Positions 42,600 to 53,829 are shown, numbered from the stretch's first letter. The stretch is 64,000 nucleotides of DNA from Ascarosepion bandense (GCA_037127315.1 JBBBDQ010001271.1:2336001-2400000); one strand, 5' to 3'. Numbers and translations are program-made. Notes: generated from the sequence alone by a model not told the origin.

Positions 42600-43110
42600 T
42601 TTGAAGTGTTATGTAATTTTGTTTTTAGTAATCTGTACATGAGAGTTTGATTTGGATTATTTTCGTTGTCTCTTTTACCAGGGTGTTGGCTTCATGATTT
42701 CCCTTGATGCCTATATGGCTAGAAATGCAGCCAATATTAATATTTTGTGCTTTATTAACTGATGACATGTTTCTAGGATTTCTTGAATATAGGAATAACT
42801 TGTGTTCTTTAATTGCTGCCAAACTACATATTTTGTATGGTTTGTAATTTTTAATATAGAATTAATGTGTTGCACTGTAAATAACACATGCATATTCCAT
42901 TTTTGATTTAATGTGTGACCTATATGCTCTGAGCATTACTTTTTTGCTGAGATAATTTTTGTATATGATGCAGTACTTGATTTTGTTTTAATGCTTTTCC
43001 TTACGTTTGAGTAAGGAATTTTCGGTGTGTTTCAGTTTTAATATATCTTTTCCTTTTTTTCAGGTTTTGGAGTCCCCAACAGTTGCCCTATGATTTTATT
43101 TTACAATTAG
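42600..43110 (-). mobile_element. I/Jockey-like LINE RNase H fragment
   Basis: The minus strand reads SSHIGIKGNHEANTLVKETT (near 42720-42680). This is the C-terminal RNase H motif SHxGIxGNExAD of I/Jockey-type LINEs, with the expected Glu-Ala-Asp changed to His-Glu-Ala-Asn. Upstream, LRAYRSH-like and KMEYACVIYSATH-like pieces are readable in shifted frames (42860-42960). It is a different element from the neighbouring RTE-like copy, since RTE elements lack RNase H. Confidence 0.65.
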
Positions 43111-43400
43111 GCCATGAGGTTTAATCTGGGCATATGATCTTTGCGTAGTTAGAATCATTCTCCTTACATTTTCTATATACTGATTTCCTTGTATATTTAT
43201 TCTTACCATGTCCACATCTTTAGCAGTTAAAGCATCTTAATGAATTTGGAATATATGTTTCTACTTTGGAAATTGTACATCCAATTTTTCTTTCCTGTGG
43301 TGTCTCTGGTGCCTCAAAATAATGATGTAAGTATAATTGTATAATTTTTTAATAGATATTTTTTAATGTGTGCAATGTTTTGTTATTTGCTAGAATTATG

Positions 43401-43439
43401 TCAATCAGTCAGTTAAGTGTCATACATGATACACGCTTA
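43401..43439 (-). mobile_element. SINE (tRNA/5S family) 3' tip
   Basis: TCAATCAGTCAGTTAAGTGT through ACACGCTTA is the 3' end of the SINE family, cut off by the MITE that follows. Confidence 0.7.
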
Positions 43440-44025
43440 GGTAAATTTTTATTTTAGGTCCCGAAGGTTTTCCCCCTTCAAATTTATCCAAAATAGCATT
43501 ATTTCTGTGCAAATGTATATGCTGAATTCAAATCAACAATTAGTTACTGAAGAAACCTATCTTTATTGATATTAACAACCAAAAAAAAAATCGAACTTCA
43601 TCTCGCACTTTTTGTCTCCTGTAACTCTCATGAAGTCATGTAATTAACTGCAGAATGACTTTCGGCGGAGGCAACAAATTTCGGCCTATTTACTTCCTGT
43701 ATTGAAAGTAATATGCATAGAAAAAAAATCGCGTATTACTTTCATTACAGGAAGTAAATAGGTGGAAATTTCAGTAAAGGCCGAAAATTTGCTGCCTACG
43801 CCGAAAGCCATTCTGCAGTTAATTACATGACTGCGTTAGAGTTACGGGAGATAAAATGAGCGAGATGTAGTTCAATTTTTTCTGGTTGTTCAGATCAATA
43901 AAGGTAGGTTTCTTCAATAACTAATTGTTGATTTGAGTTCAGCATATACATTTGCACAGAAATAAAGCTGTTTTGGATAAATTTGAAAGGGGAAAAGCGT
44001 TTGAGACCTAAAACAAAAATTTACC
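43440..44025. mobile_element. 586-bp near-perfect palindromic MITE with 8-bp TSD, copy 2
   Basis: The left half (43440-43720) and right half (43740-44025) are reverse complements over almost the whole element. Examples are GGTAAATTTTTATTTTAGGT at the left end, AAATCAACAATTAGTTACTG, TTAATTAACTGCAGAATG-type sequence and AAATAGG near the centre. Only about 20 bases separate the arms. Flanks are CACGCTTA (43432-43439) and CACGCTTG (44026-44033), an 8-bp duplication with one mismatch. It shares termini and subterminal blocks with 3335-3892. No coding capacity. Confidence 0.9.
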
Positions 44026-44079
44026 CACGCTTGTTAAATCAGTTGTTAAACAAGGCCAGAATGCTCAAACCCTCCATCA

Positions 44080-44700
44080 GAATGACTTGTGATTTTTACT
44101 AGCACAATAATTTAACTGTTTTGTCTACCAAATTTCTCTCACAAGATCTGGGTTAACTAGTTAATTATAGCTTCTAGTACTTTCTCAAAAAGGGGTAGAA
44201 GCTTATAGGCTGAAAGAAGGATCACATGGTTTACCTGAGTTCTTAGAAATTGGAACTACTGAAGAGGATTTCTAACAAGCAGGAAAGTAAGAAGGCATTT
44301 ATTGGAGAGTTTAGAGAGAACAGCATCCATTTCTGGATCACAGTTATTAAGGACTAATTCAAGGATACCATGAAGTTCATATGCTTTGTGAACATCAAGC
44401 TTAAAGGTGATAGCAGAAACCATGCACATGTCATAAACATATCATTCAATATAGAGTCTATTCTAAGTAGGAAGTCACATAAAGATATTATAGATGAGTC
44501 AAAGTGAAAATTCAACGGAATTTATAAGCAAAACATTCTGCTTGATCAGCAGATGCTAACACTTAAAATTGAGTGAGAACAGGAACAGAAGACTTAATCT
44601 TTAACATGATATTACAGTGGTGCCAGTAGTAATGAGAACCAGACTTGTTAAAGCCAATGTGATGCCAAATTCTATCTGCAAACAAAAACAGTCTCATTGA
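44080..44700 (-). mobile_element. Jockey/I-like LINE RT N-terminal region
   Basis: The minus strand from about 44690 reads LASADQAECFAYKF, then VSAITFKLDVHKAYELHGIL, then LVLNNCDPEMDAVLSKLSNK, then VILLSAYKLLPLFEKVLEAI. These are the linker and RT motifs 0-2 (K-x-x-G-x-D-G-I; R-P-I-S-L-L-P). Broken by frameshifts, with motif A onward missing. Confidence 0.75.
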
Positions 44701-45139
44701 GGACATATTTGTCTACCAAAGTTCCCTCATAAGACTTGCGTTAATCCGTGATATTATTTTCAGGCATTGTTGCAATCATCTCCCCAGATCAACATTATCA
44801 AAAAGACCCTTGAGAAAACAGATACGGGAAGATTTGAAAATGCACTTCATATTCTAACCAGTCTACCAAATGCCAACATTATAATTATAATGACAACAAA
44901 TAAATAGCTCGTAACACATGCAAAACAAGTTTGTATTCTAGCACCTAAATTTGTCGATATTAACTCCTTTAACATTTATAAATGAATTGTAACTCATATC
45001 AATTCCTGACAACTGATAATGCCATTTATCTTATTTCCAGTATATTTTCATTTTAAAATTCCCCAAAAAACTAAGTTTTTTTGAGATTGTTTAAAAGTTT
45101 TCTCCTGTTTTTATTGGCAGAATTTATACAATAGAATTA

Positions 45140-45560
45140 AATCAATTTTTACCTGAGATCACCTTTAGGATTGAGTGGGTCAGTATTCTTAGCAGAAAAG
45201 CTGTGATGTAATCTATCAGAATTGGGAAACATTAGATATGTGGGTGGGGCAAAAGGTTGCTTGATTTGATTAGAAGAGAATTAGCCTCATTGGTTTACAG
45301 ATTTAGAATGGTCTAATCAAATGCTTGGGATCCAGATGATGAATGAGAGAAATACAAGATTAGAATCATTCCAGTTATAGAATCAGGAACATTTGTTGCC
45401 AAGAGAAAGCTTGAGTATTTCAAAAGGGTGGGAAGAAGGAACTGTGGTCAGTTGAGGAACTAAGACCAAGAAAGGTCAAGCAAAGATATACATACATTCA
45501 AAGACCACTATCAATTCCTTGTGCCTGGAGAAATGTCTGCCATTAAATTATCATTAAATC
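45140..45560 (-). mobile_element. probable LINE endonuclease-region relic
   Basis: The minus strand contains NDSNLVFLSFIIWIP-like, HSKSVNQ and FPTHISNVSQF-like pieces that resemble the late endonuclease region (GDFN...FPTH) of Jockey-like LINEs. It lies upstream, in element direction, of the RT fragment at 44080-44700 and may belong to the same copy. Very decayed. Confidence 0.4.
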
Positions 45561-45564
45561 TATA

Positions 45565-45958
45565 AAGGCCAGAATAAATAGTCAGATAAAAACTATGATG
45601 AGAGGTTGAATTTAATGCATGAAATAGTCTTTGTTTATTGAAATAAATATGCCTCTTTATTTGTGCATTTTAGCATATACATGAACTGTGATTTAATCCA
45701 CTCTGAGAAAATTTTATGTTCCTGATGTGTTGACAGTGATGTCATAAGGATGTAAAGATAAAAACAAACAAAAGAATAAGTGAAACAAGGTAGAATTTTT
45801 GGATAATTAGAATAAATTAACTTTTAAATCAATTATTACTGGCGTTAATTAAACAGAAAATTCAATTATGCACATACCTATAGTCATGATATCAGATATT
45901 TTTATGCAAGTCAATGTTTTTGGAATTAAACCGCTATAAACCAATCAATAAAAATATA
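45565..45958. other. unannotated stretch
   Basis: No gene or repeat recognised. Confidence 0.5.
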
Positions 45959-45961
45959 TTA

Positions 45962-46205
45962 ATCAGTCAGTTAAGTGCCATACATGACACATACTTGGAT
46001 GATTGCGTCTCAAAAGAAAAATGACTAATGGGGCAGAAGATTTTCCCACAGTAGATTACCATTACTTTCTGCAGTAGACTGATTGCCAGCAAGGCTATAA
46101 AATCCAGTCTTTCCTGCTATTTAACCAATAGCTGGAATAAGAAGGGATGGATTGATACCTTTCCCAAGGGTATTTGTGTGTAAGTGAATGCAACAAATTC
46201 AACCC
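45962..46205 (-). mobile_element. SINE (tRNA/5S family), head missing
   Basis: AATCAGTCAGTTAAGTGCCA, then GCAGAAGATTTTCCCACAGT, then TTGCCAGCAAGGCTATAAAA, then CTTTCCCAAGGGTATTTGTG follow the reference SINE in reverse. It stops before the tRNA-like head. Confidence 0.8.
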
Positions 46206-46237
46206 CCTTGATTATTATGTGTGGGTTGGAGTTTAGT

Positions 46238-46300
46238 GTGAGATCAACATTATGCTTCCATTATTTTTAGCCTTTTTTACATGTGGATGATGCTATTTAA
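46238..46300. repeat. low-copy repeat shared with 63722-63780
   Basis: TGCTTCCATTATTTTTAGCC and ACATGTGGATGATGC recur near the right edge of the window (TGCCTCCATTATTTTCAGTC, GCATGTGGATGATGC). Family unknown. Confidence 0.5.
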
Positions 46301-46354
46301 AAACATTCAGCGACCTACCAAACTATTTGTAACATAGTTGCTGGTAATTTAATG

Positions 46355-46500
46355 GTATTCACACCCTTTTCTGACACCCACAGTAACTGATTCATTTTTC
46401 TCTTCACTCTCTCCCAGCTTAAACTTTCACTTCTTTTATGTAGGCCCCTGTGCACCAGTGGTGGTACTGCCTTGCTTGAAAGGAAAGGATGAAAAAAAAT
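46355..46500 (+). mobile_element. Jockey/I-like LINE 3' UTR tail
   Basis: TTCTGACACCCACAGTAACT, then TAGGCCCCTGTGCACCAGTG, then GTACTGCCTTGCTTG, then an A(8) run match the 3' UTR of the copies at 28262 and 60145. No coding part remains. Confidence 0.75.
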
Positions 46501-46814
46501 ACTGAAATAAATACATATATGTATGAAAGTTAAAAGTAAATATAAACTCATCCTTGAAAATGGCTAAAAGTACAGCTTAAAGCACTTGGACATACAAAAT
46601 ATTTACACAATTTATATCCAGAAAAGAACAAATTATAAGAACACAAAAAAAATTATATAAAAACTTAAGTACAATACCTTGTCAGTCATTTTTAATGAAA
46701 CTTTAATGAAACTTGTATAAAAGAAGGATTTCTGCTCATATATATATATATACACATACATATATTAAAAACAGAAATAGGGGTTGGTGTTATATATATA
46801 TATATATATACACA

Positions 46815-47426
46815 CAGTGGGCAGACAACATAATAGAAACAGCTAGTACCATAATAGTATAATTTGAAAGATTTGTATAAACTGTCAAAAGCTTGTATAT
46901 TTTTATGTTTGTTAATTTAATATTTGTAGTACTTCATTTTTTTTGCTGACTTTGTTGTTTTTTACAGATATTATTTTTAAAAGTTTATTAGAATCAACAA
47001 CTAGGAATATTTAAGAATTTTAAGTTGTCAGTTTCATCCTATGATACATGAAATGTTTCCAGAGGGAAATTTCATTTTTCAAGATGATAATACACCTATT
47101 CATACTGTTGTAGCATATGAATATTCTAGTGGAGTAGAACATCTTATTTAGATATCATAGTTTTCAGATCTCAACATCATTGAACATTTATGGTTCATTT
47201 TAGAAAAACAAGTAAGGAGTCAATATCCTCCACCATCATTATTTAAAGACTTCAAGACTGTTTTAACTAAAGAATGGATTAAAAGTCTTTTGGAAACAAT
47301 TCAAATTTTGTACAAGTTGATCTCATGCAGAATTCAAACTGTAATTACTGCCAAAGATGGTCCTACTCCATATTGAAATAAATTTGCTTAAAATTTCAAG
47401 GTATTTCCATTATTTGTTCACCCCCC

Positions 47427-47428
<2 letters not shown>
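46815..47428 (+). mobile_element. Tc1-like element, internally deleted, with terminal inverted repeats
   Basis: The C-terminal transposase is readable from 47050: GNFIFQDDNTPIHTVV holds the second Asp, then SDLNIIEHLWFILEKQVRSQ holds the Glu, then LTKEWIKSLLETIQILYKLI and VITAKDGPTPY with a stop at 47374. Two stops lie in the core. Candidate terminal repeats are GGGCAGACAACATAATAGAAAC (left, about 46820) and the reverse complement of the right end GTTTCAAGGTATTTCCATTATTTGTTCACCC, about two thirds identical over 28 bases. The N-terminal two thirds of the transposase is missing. Confidence 0.75.

Positions 47429-47470
<42 letters not shown>
47427..47470. repeat. compound (CT)n(TA)n microsatellite
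   Basis: A short CT run then about 16 TA units that abut the SINE at 47471. Confidence 0.95.
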
Positions 47471-47473
<3 letters not shown>

Positions 47474-47600
47474 ATCTGCAGACAGATCTGTTTCATTGTA
47501 TCACAGCTCAGTACGGTTAGACAGCCGATTGCTTTTTACCCAAAATTGAAACCCAACCGAATTGGTGTCAGTCGGCGATTCTACCTCTGAGCTACGGGCA
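47471..47600 (-). mobile_element. tRNA-derived SINE with (TA)n tail, copy 2
   Basis: Minus-strand box A TAGCTCAGAGGTAGAA and box B GGGTTTCAATTTTGGG, with the body AAAAGCAATCGGCTGTCTAA. The same end GATGAC meets a TA array as at 10075-10208. This copy has the better box A. Confidence 0.85.
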
Positions 47601-47689
47601 TAACATATACATGTTAAGACCTTGAATAAGTTCTTGCTGTTTTTCAACAGATGAACTTCCCAGAACTACATGTGTGTAGTTTCAGATGG

Positions 47690-48600
47690 TAATACATCTA
47701 ATGCATCTATAAGGAAATATCATAAGCAAGCTTGAAATTCAGTGTATATCATTTCACTAGAGTGTAAAGAAGTTTGTTTTTCATAATGTTAAGCATGTTG
47801 GATTTCATGCCAAAGAAAGTGTATTTGAAAATGTATAATGCACTACTTTATTCAAAAAAAATAATTCTTGTTGAGACTTAGAGTGACCATGCTCTGTTGG
47901 AAACAACATGCAGAGATTGGTTTAGATACTTAAAAATAATGATGTAGATATTGAAGATAAAGAACACTCTGGCGCACTGAAAAAGTTTGAAGACAAAGAA
48001 CTGGAGGCATTATTTCATAAAGACTCCTGTCAAACACAAGCTGAAATTGCAGAATCATTATGAGTTGATCACACAATATTTTCAAAACATTTGAAAGCAT
48101 TAGGAATGATACAAAAGTAAGAACATTGCCATATGATTTGAAGCCAAGAGACATTGCAACACCTTATCATGTGTGAACAGCTGAATGGGAGATTGCTATT
48201 GACTACAGCTAATATGTCTGAACCGAGCACTGAAGAGAAAATGCCCACTATACAAGCAGGGATATGACAAAGTGATTTTGTAATAACGCTAGACTGTATA
48301 TTGCAAAACAGGTAAAAACCTTTTTGATGCTTAATTGGGAAGTCCTACTCCTCTTGCCATATGTATCAGACATTGCCCTGTCAACAATTGATGGCACATG
48401 GCCTGGTTGAGCTGTACTTTCATTCCTATAAAAATGCCAAAAAATGGGTTGACTTGTTATTAGCCTCAAAAGACATGTTTTTCAGATGTGGAATTTAATT
48501 GCTGCCAAAAAGATGGGAAAAGTCGTGGCTAGCAATGGACAATAATTTCAGTGACATCTTTCTTACTAAAACATTACTTTTCATAAAAATCAGCAAGACC
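47690..48600 (+). pseudogene. irritans-type mariner transposase, internally deleted
   Basis: Mariner transposase starting at ATG 47807 (MPKKVYLKMYNALLYSKK). The order is: a DNA-binding domain TTCRDWFRYLK, then DIEDKEHSGALKKFEDKELE and CQTQAELAESL-type with WVP-linker-like HCHMI. Then comes a jump over the central catalytic domain to LNRALKRKCPLYKQGYDKVI, and then HGLVELYFHSYKNAKKWVDL, LLASKDMFFRCGI and LPKRWEKSWLAMDNNF. The central region with the first catalytic Asp, and most of the DDD core, is gone or broken. Typical length is about 345 residues. About 240 are represented in several frames. Confidence 0.85.
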
Positions 48601-48612
48601 TTATTCAATACC

Positions 48613-48666
<54 letters not shown>
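48613..48666. repeat. (TA)n microsatellite
   Basis: About 26 units with one TATG interruption, just downstream of the mariner relic. Confidence 0.95.
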
Positions 48667-48669
<3 letters not shown>

Positions 48670-48676
<7 letters not shown>

Positions 48677-49230
48677 TGCTAGTGCTAATGTAAGTCTTCA
48701 AGTAATGTGGTTTCTTTTATATTGGATAGAACTAAAAACATCATTAAATTTAGTTTTTGAACTTAGAATAATTGCAACATGAGACATTCTTAGTACAAAC
48801 TATGAACTTGAAGAAATGTTGAGTCAAGAAAATGAAAATGAAAAACTGCTTCTTATATCAACAAAGGAAATTCTGTCTATCTTCCTGTGAAGTGCTGGAA
48901 TTGCTCTTTCTCTTTTCTCACTGCTTAGTTTGAAATGTAAAAATCAATATTGCAGGTTTCATATGAACTCTGAATGATAATTGAAAACTGTATATGTCAG
49001 CTGTAGGTGTCAGCTTAACCTGTGTACCCTACTGAGTCTGTCAAAATTTTTTCTATACTGTGGGAGTTGTACAAACAAGGAGCAAACCTTCAACTTTAAT
49101 CACTTGGCCATTGTTTGATATCAAAAACGTCAATATAAATTTTTCTCAACAAAAAATGAAGGTAAGAATTTGAATTTTTGACAAAGATACATTGAGTTAA
49201 TTTTGAAAGAAGGAAAAAAAATAATAGTAT
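48670..49230. other. unannotated stretch
   Basis: No gene or repeat recognised. Confidence 0.5.
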
Positions 49231-49235
49231 AATTT

Positions 49236-49990
49236 GTTCTTCTGTATTTCTCTTGCCCTTTATAGTGAATCTAAGAGAGACACAAGAGAAAGCAGTGAGT
49301 AACCAACCTAAAGAACTTGTTTAAATGTTTGAAACACAGGTACATGTTCTTCTGTATTTCTCTTGCCCTTTATAGTGAATCTAAGAGAGACACAAGAGAA
49401 AGCAGTGAGTAACCAACCTAAAGAACTTGTTTAAATGTTTGAAACACAGGTACATGTTCTTCTGTATTTCTCTTGCCCTTTATAGTGAATCTAAGAGAGA
49501 CACAAGAGAAAGTAATGAGTAACCAACCTAAAGAACTTGTTTAAATGTTTGAAACACAGGTACATGTTCTTCTGTATTTCTCTTGCCCTTTATAGTGAAT
49601 CTAAGAGAGACACAAGAGAAAGTAGTGAGTAACCAACCTAAAGAACTTGTTTAAATGTTTGAAACACAGGTACATGTTCTTCTGTATTTCTCTTGCCCTT
49701 TATAGTGAATCTAAGAGAGACACAAGAGAAAGCAGTGAGTAACCAACCTAAAGAACTTGTTTAAATGTTTGAAACACAGGTACATGTTCTTCTGTATTTC
49801 TCTTGCCCTTTATAGTGAATCTAAGAGAGACACAAGAGAAAGCAGTGAGTAACCAACCTAAAGAACTTGTTTAAATGTTTGAAACACAGGTACATGTTCT
49901 TCTGTATTTCTCTTGCCCTTTATAGTGAATCTAAGAGAGACACAAGAGAAAGCAGTGAGTAACCAACCTAAAGAACTTGTGTAAATGTTT
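49236..49990 (+). repeat. 110-bp minisatellite, 6.9 copies, partly LINE-derived
   Basis: Units start at 49236, 49346, 49456, 49566, 49676, 49786 and 49896, exactly 110 bp apart, and are almost identical. The few differences include AGCAGTGAG, AGTAATGAG and AGTAGTGAG. The part AAGAGAGACACAAGAGAAAG plus GTAACCAACCTAAAGAACTT reads VTNLKNLFKCL, matching the RTE-like LINE C-terminal VTYL...LCKWL. The last unit runs out into further LINE sequence (TGTTTGGCGGAACAAG). Each unit also has a pyrimidine tract ending in TATAG and, 29 bases later in most units, GTGAGT. Confidence 0.95.
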
Positions 49991-50024
49991 GGCGGAACAA
50001 GAAGTGGGTAATTTTTCTTTTTCT

Positions 50025-50335
50025 ATATGCCGTGTTCCTTCAGGATGTAAGCGATCATGGCCTACATATTCCCCTATTTGTAATAGCTCTTAACATACTT
50101 TCTCCCCACTCGGACACACATTTGCACAAGCCCATCAAGTATGTTATGCATTGCTCTTCCCTGTCTCTCTTTCCCTCTATCTGACCAGAGTACCAGATTC
50201 TCCAAACCCACCTTCTTCATTACATGTTTTAGGAACTTCAGCTGCTGTTAAAAAATCTGTTAAGAGCTATCAAGGATAAGAAGTTGTGGAGAATCATTAT
50301 TGTTTGTATCCTGAAGGAAAATAGCACATGGAAAA
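50025..50335. mobile_element. two RTE-like LINE 3' ends, head-to-head
   Basis: Bases 50025-50250 are a minus-strand 3' end (TATGCCGTGTTCCTTCAGGA at the terminus). Bases 50262-50335 are the last part of the same family on the plus strand (AGCTATCAAGGATAAGAAGT, reading KDKKLWRIII). The two overlap in family coordinates, so they are separate copies or a post-insertion inversion. Confidence 0.75.
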
Positions 50336-50339
50336 AGAA

Positions 50340-50600
50340 AAACTCTCTTCCTGCCATTTCTAAGCCATCAATTATTTTCCAAGTGTGGACTTTTTTTCTG
50401 ACATTTCGATCTGGTTTCCTTTTTATCTGCTTTCTATTTCCTATTAATTTCAAGTTGTCTTTACTGTTTGTTGTCTTCAGCTTTTCCTGCGTTTCAATCT
50501 TGTTTGCTTCATGGATGTTTCTTTTTATTGAATTGTGCTTAATTTTGTTTATATTTTTCTTGATTTTAGATTTACATAATTTTTTTTTATTCAGGTTTTA
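50340..50600 (-). other. possible further LINE remnant
   Basis: The minus strand has an open frame reading NRKQIKRKPDRNVRKKVHTW, then KIIDGLEMAGRE. It is basic and looks like a coding relic, but I do not recognise it. Confidence 0.25.
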
Positions 50601-50604
50601 TTTA

Positions 50605-53220
50605 ATGGTTTGGCCAAGAAGGTAGGAAATTTTCAACGTTATTCTTTTGGGTTAAGATTTACTTGAGAGGAAATCATTTGCTGAATAGTGTGTTCAAGTG
50701 TCACTTTGATCTGTTTTTGTTTATTGGATCATTGAAAATGTGCAATAATGAAGTTGTTTATATTCGTCCTTTATTTTATATCCCATCATGCCTAGCCTGA
50801 AAAAAAATATTATAATGGTTTCTGCTTAGCTAACTTGAAAATATTAGGATATCAGATTTTCTGAAAGAAATCTGAATTAAACTAAATGGTAATTTACAAG
50901 AATAGCCAAATTCAAATGCAAAAGTTACCAAATTAGTTTATTATTACAATTAAGAGTTTGTCACTGTGTTCTCTACACTTGTAGATAGACTAAACTAACT
51001 TTAATAAGAGTCTAGTCTCACAGTTTATTATGATTGAAATGAATTTGATTCTCACTGGGAGACATATACGTATGGATAGTAAAATGATGAAAACTACTAA
51101 GAGCTATGAAGGATGAGAATAGTCAGATGGAGTAATACCTTGTTTTTCAGATTTTAAGTACCTGAGTACATTTGGTTTTGATTGTTTCATATATTTGCAG
51201 CTGGATTACTCTTTTGAATTTGATTGCGACCAGGTAGGACTGTATTTCAATATACAGCATTAGCACTTATTACATGATTAGCAAGTTAACAGGGCTGTTG
51301 TAAGGGTCTCGTGGGCAACCAGTCTATGATATGGGGCCTCCAAAACCTATGATACGTCTCTACTACATCTCAATTCTTCTTAAGGTAGTATTCATATAAA
51401 TTATACAAATTTTATTGTAACCAAATTATGGATAGTAATGGGCCATAAGCAATACAGGTGAGGAATTCAACTAGAAAAATTGAAAGTAAATACACTATAT
51501 CTAAATACAAATTAGAGACATGTCATAATAGATCGTTCTATCTTAAATTAATCAGCAATGTTTTGCAGCAATTTTTATCAACTTGAGATTTCTTTTGTTA
51601 AAAAGTTGAATAATTTTAACACATTCAACATTATGGATAAAAATAGTAAATTTTATATAGTGTTTTTTTTTAAGACTTAGCATGTGCAAAACAAATTCAT
51701 GGATTTGAACTCAATTGGAAAAGTAGCTAATCTAATACAAGGAAAACTATGAAATCTAAACAGTGGAGACTGCTCTACTATCTTTACCAAAAGTGAATGG
51801 CAATTCCCAGATAATAAAGAAAAGCAATATGTGTAGAGTTGTGACCATATACGTCATGAAGAAACTTAGCATTACAAAACTATTGTAAAAACTGTACTCT
51901 TTCAGCCATATATGATTGTCAAAACTTGATCTTTTAATTCAGATAACCTAAGAAATGTGTTTCTTACCATGTCTAAAGTTTGACTGAAATAAAATCTTTA
52001 AGGACTGGAGTCAGAAGTCATTCTACTTCCAGTTCTAGGCATTCCATGTTCCATGTAAATATAAATCCTAACCAATTTAAACCTACACACTAAAACATCA
52101 GAATCCCAAGCCAAAAAAAGGACTAATGAAATAAAAAATGTTGAACAAAATAAAACTTGATAACCAAAAACGTCAATCAAGCCAGTTTCTAAATCTATAA
52201 AACTATAAAAAGAACAACATATTTCTGTGTCAAAAAAACAGCAATTATTAAGCAGAATTCAAGTCAGACTGCCCAAAAATATTGCAGCTACAAGATCTTC
52301 CTCATTATTATTGACCTCCACCTTATCAGTCAGTCAGTTACAAGTCAACTTTTACTCAAAAGTAAAGTCAAAATATTATTCTATTTTCAAATATTATAAC
52401 CAATTTATAGTTGGGATGTTTTAGTTGTATTATCATTGCTATTTGGACAAACACATACATCTCAGCTGTTATACTCAACCATTTGCACCCACGACATTTC
52501 TTCATCTGTCTTCTTTTACTAGGTAACTGCCATATAATTTTTTAATTGAATGCTTTAATAGCCAAAATATTTTGAATCCTTGTCTAAACAGCAAGGCATG
52601 AAATATAAAAAACAAAAAAGCATTACATTCATAAACAACTTTTTTCCATTTTTTATCAGCTTATTTCTTTGAAGAACTGTTTAATTTTACAAGATTCTTG
52701 CTCAAAGTTTTTTATTCTACAGAATATTTCATTAAAAACTGAAATAACTAATTTTTTTAATAAACTTTTTCAGAAAAAAACTTAATCAACTGATTTTCGA
52801 GAATTTAATTCGTAAATAAAAGAAGGTACCATCTGAAAACTTATATTTATTTTTTTGCAATTCTTTAAAACCTGCAACTACAATAAAATTGCATGACAAG
52901 CATTAAACTTATTTTGGCCATTAATGCATTCAATTGTTATTGTTTTAGATATGCACAAAACTACATGTTCTTTTTACTACTTAATTGGCATTTTTTTTCA
53001 AATAAGCTGCCTACTCAAGATTCTTGGATGAGTAAAATAAGCAAATTTCTACTTCTTATTTTCATAATATCCTACCAAAAACTGAAGATAAAATGAGCAC
53101 CAACACTGAAATTTCAAATATATTTATTTTAATTATATGTAATAGTGAACCCAGTAAAAATCTAATAACAAAATGTTTTGCCACCAATACGATTTTCAAA
53201 TATCTATCTATATTTTTGGA
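50605..53220. other. 2.6-kb stretch with no recognised feature
   Basis: AT-rich. The longest open frames are about 65 codons and carry no motif. A CAGTCAGTCAGTTACAAGTC at 52327 resembles a SINE tip but is too short to call. Confidence 0.5.
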
Positions 53221-53224
53221 AATG

Positions 53225-53618
53225 ATGTATTGTAACTATTTACACTGTTTCAATTATTCAGACTGTTGTTTTCATCTTTATTGCAGTATTCAAAATGTTT
53301 CAGGCATTTTATGCTCTGGCTTCCTTCAGGTACTATTTTTTTTAAAATTCCAAATCAAACGCTTTACTTAGTCCATGAGGTAGATTGCTCTAATTCCATG
53401 AACCATACCTTTGGATATCTCAGTTTTAGTTAATTCTCCTTGTTAATTCAACTTTTCAAGTATTTGTCCCATCTGCTGTGGCAGATATTAAACTCACAGC
53501 CCTTTGGGTCGAGCCACATTTGAATCAATCAACCAACACTTATCCACTGTGTGATGTGTCCTTGGGCAAATAAAAGTAATGACAACAATCTGAATAATGT
53601 AAATGGTATAAATGATTT
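53225..53618. mobile_element. TTTACATTATT-type MITE, longer variant
   Basis: The left arm ACTATTTACACTGTTTCAAT, then TATTCAGACTGTTGTTTTCA pairs with the right arm GACAACAATCTGAATAATGT, then AAATGGTATAAATGA. The interior has AAAATGTTTCAGGCATTTTA and TTTTATGCTCTGGCTTCCTT as in 23806-24098, plus about 100 extra bases containing CCCTTTGGGTCGAGCC. No coding capacity. Confidence 0.7.
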
Positions 53619-53829
53619 TCAAAATTGAATATTACAGGATAAGTACTTGCTTCAGTTTAATACTTAAAGACTGTTCTATAGTTTGGCTTTATTGCTTTGA
53701 ACCTTCCAGCCATGATAAAAATAATTTGCACATTGGCTGTTGGTTCTTATGAGCTCATCCACTCTCTAGGCTTGTCTGTATTCAGAATTTTTCCTTCTCT
53801 TAGACTTGTTGTCAATCAACCAAGAATAA

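Noticed and set aside
49236..49990. CRISPR-like array
   Set aside because: Units are identical along all 110 bp with no variable spacers, and the context is eukaryotic. It is a minisatellite.
50340..50625. 113-codon Phe/Leu-rich open frame suggesting a membrane protein
   Set aside because: It is T-rich low-complexity sequence, and the opposite strand looks like a basic LINE-type relic.
52325..52346. SINE tip (CAGTCAGTCAGTTACAAGTC)
   Set aside because: About 15 matching bases with no continuation into the SINE body. May be chance.
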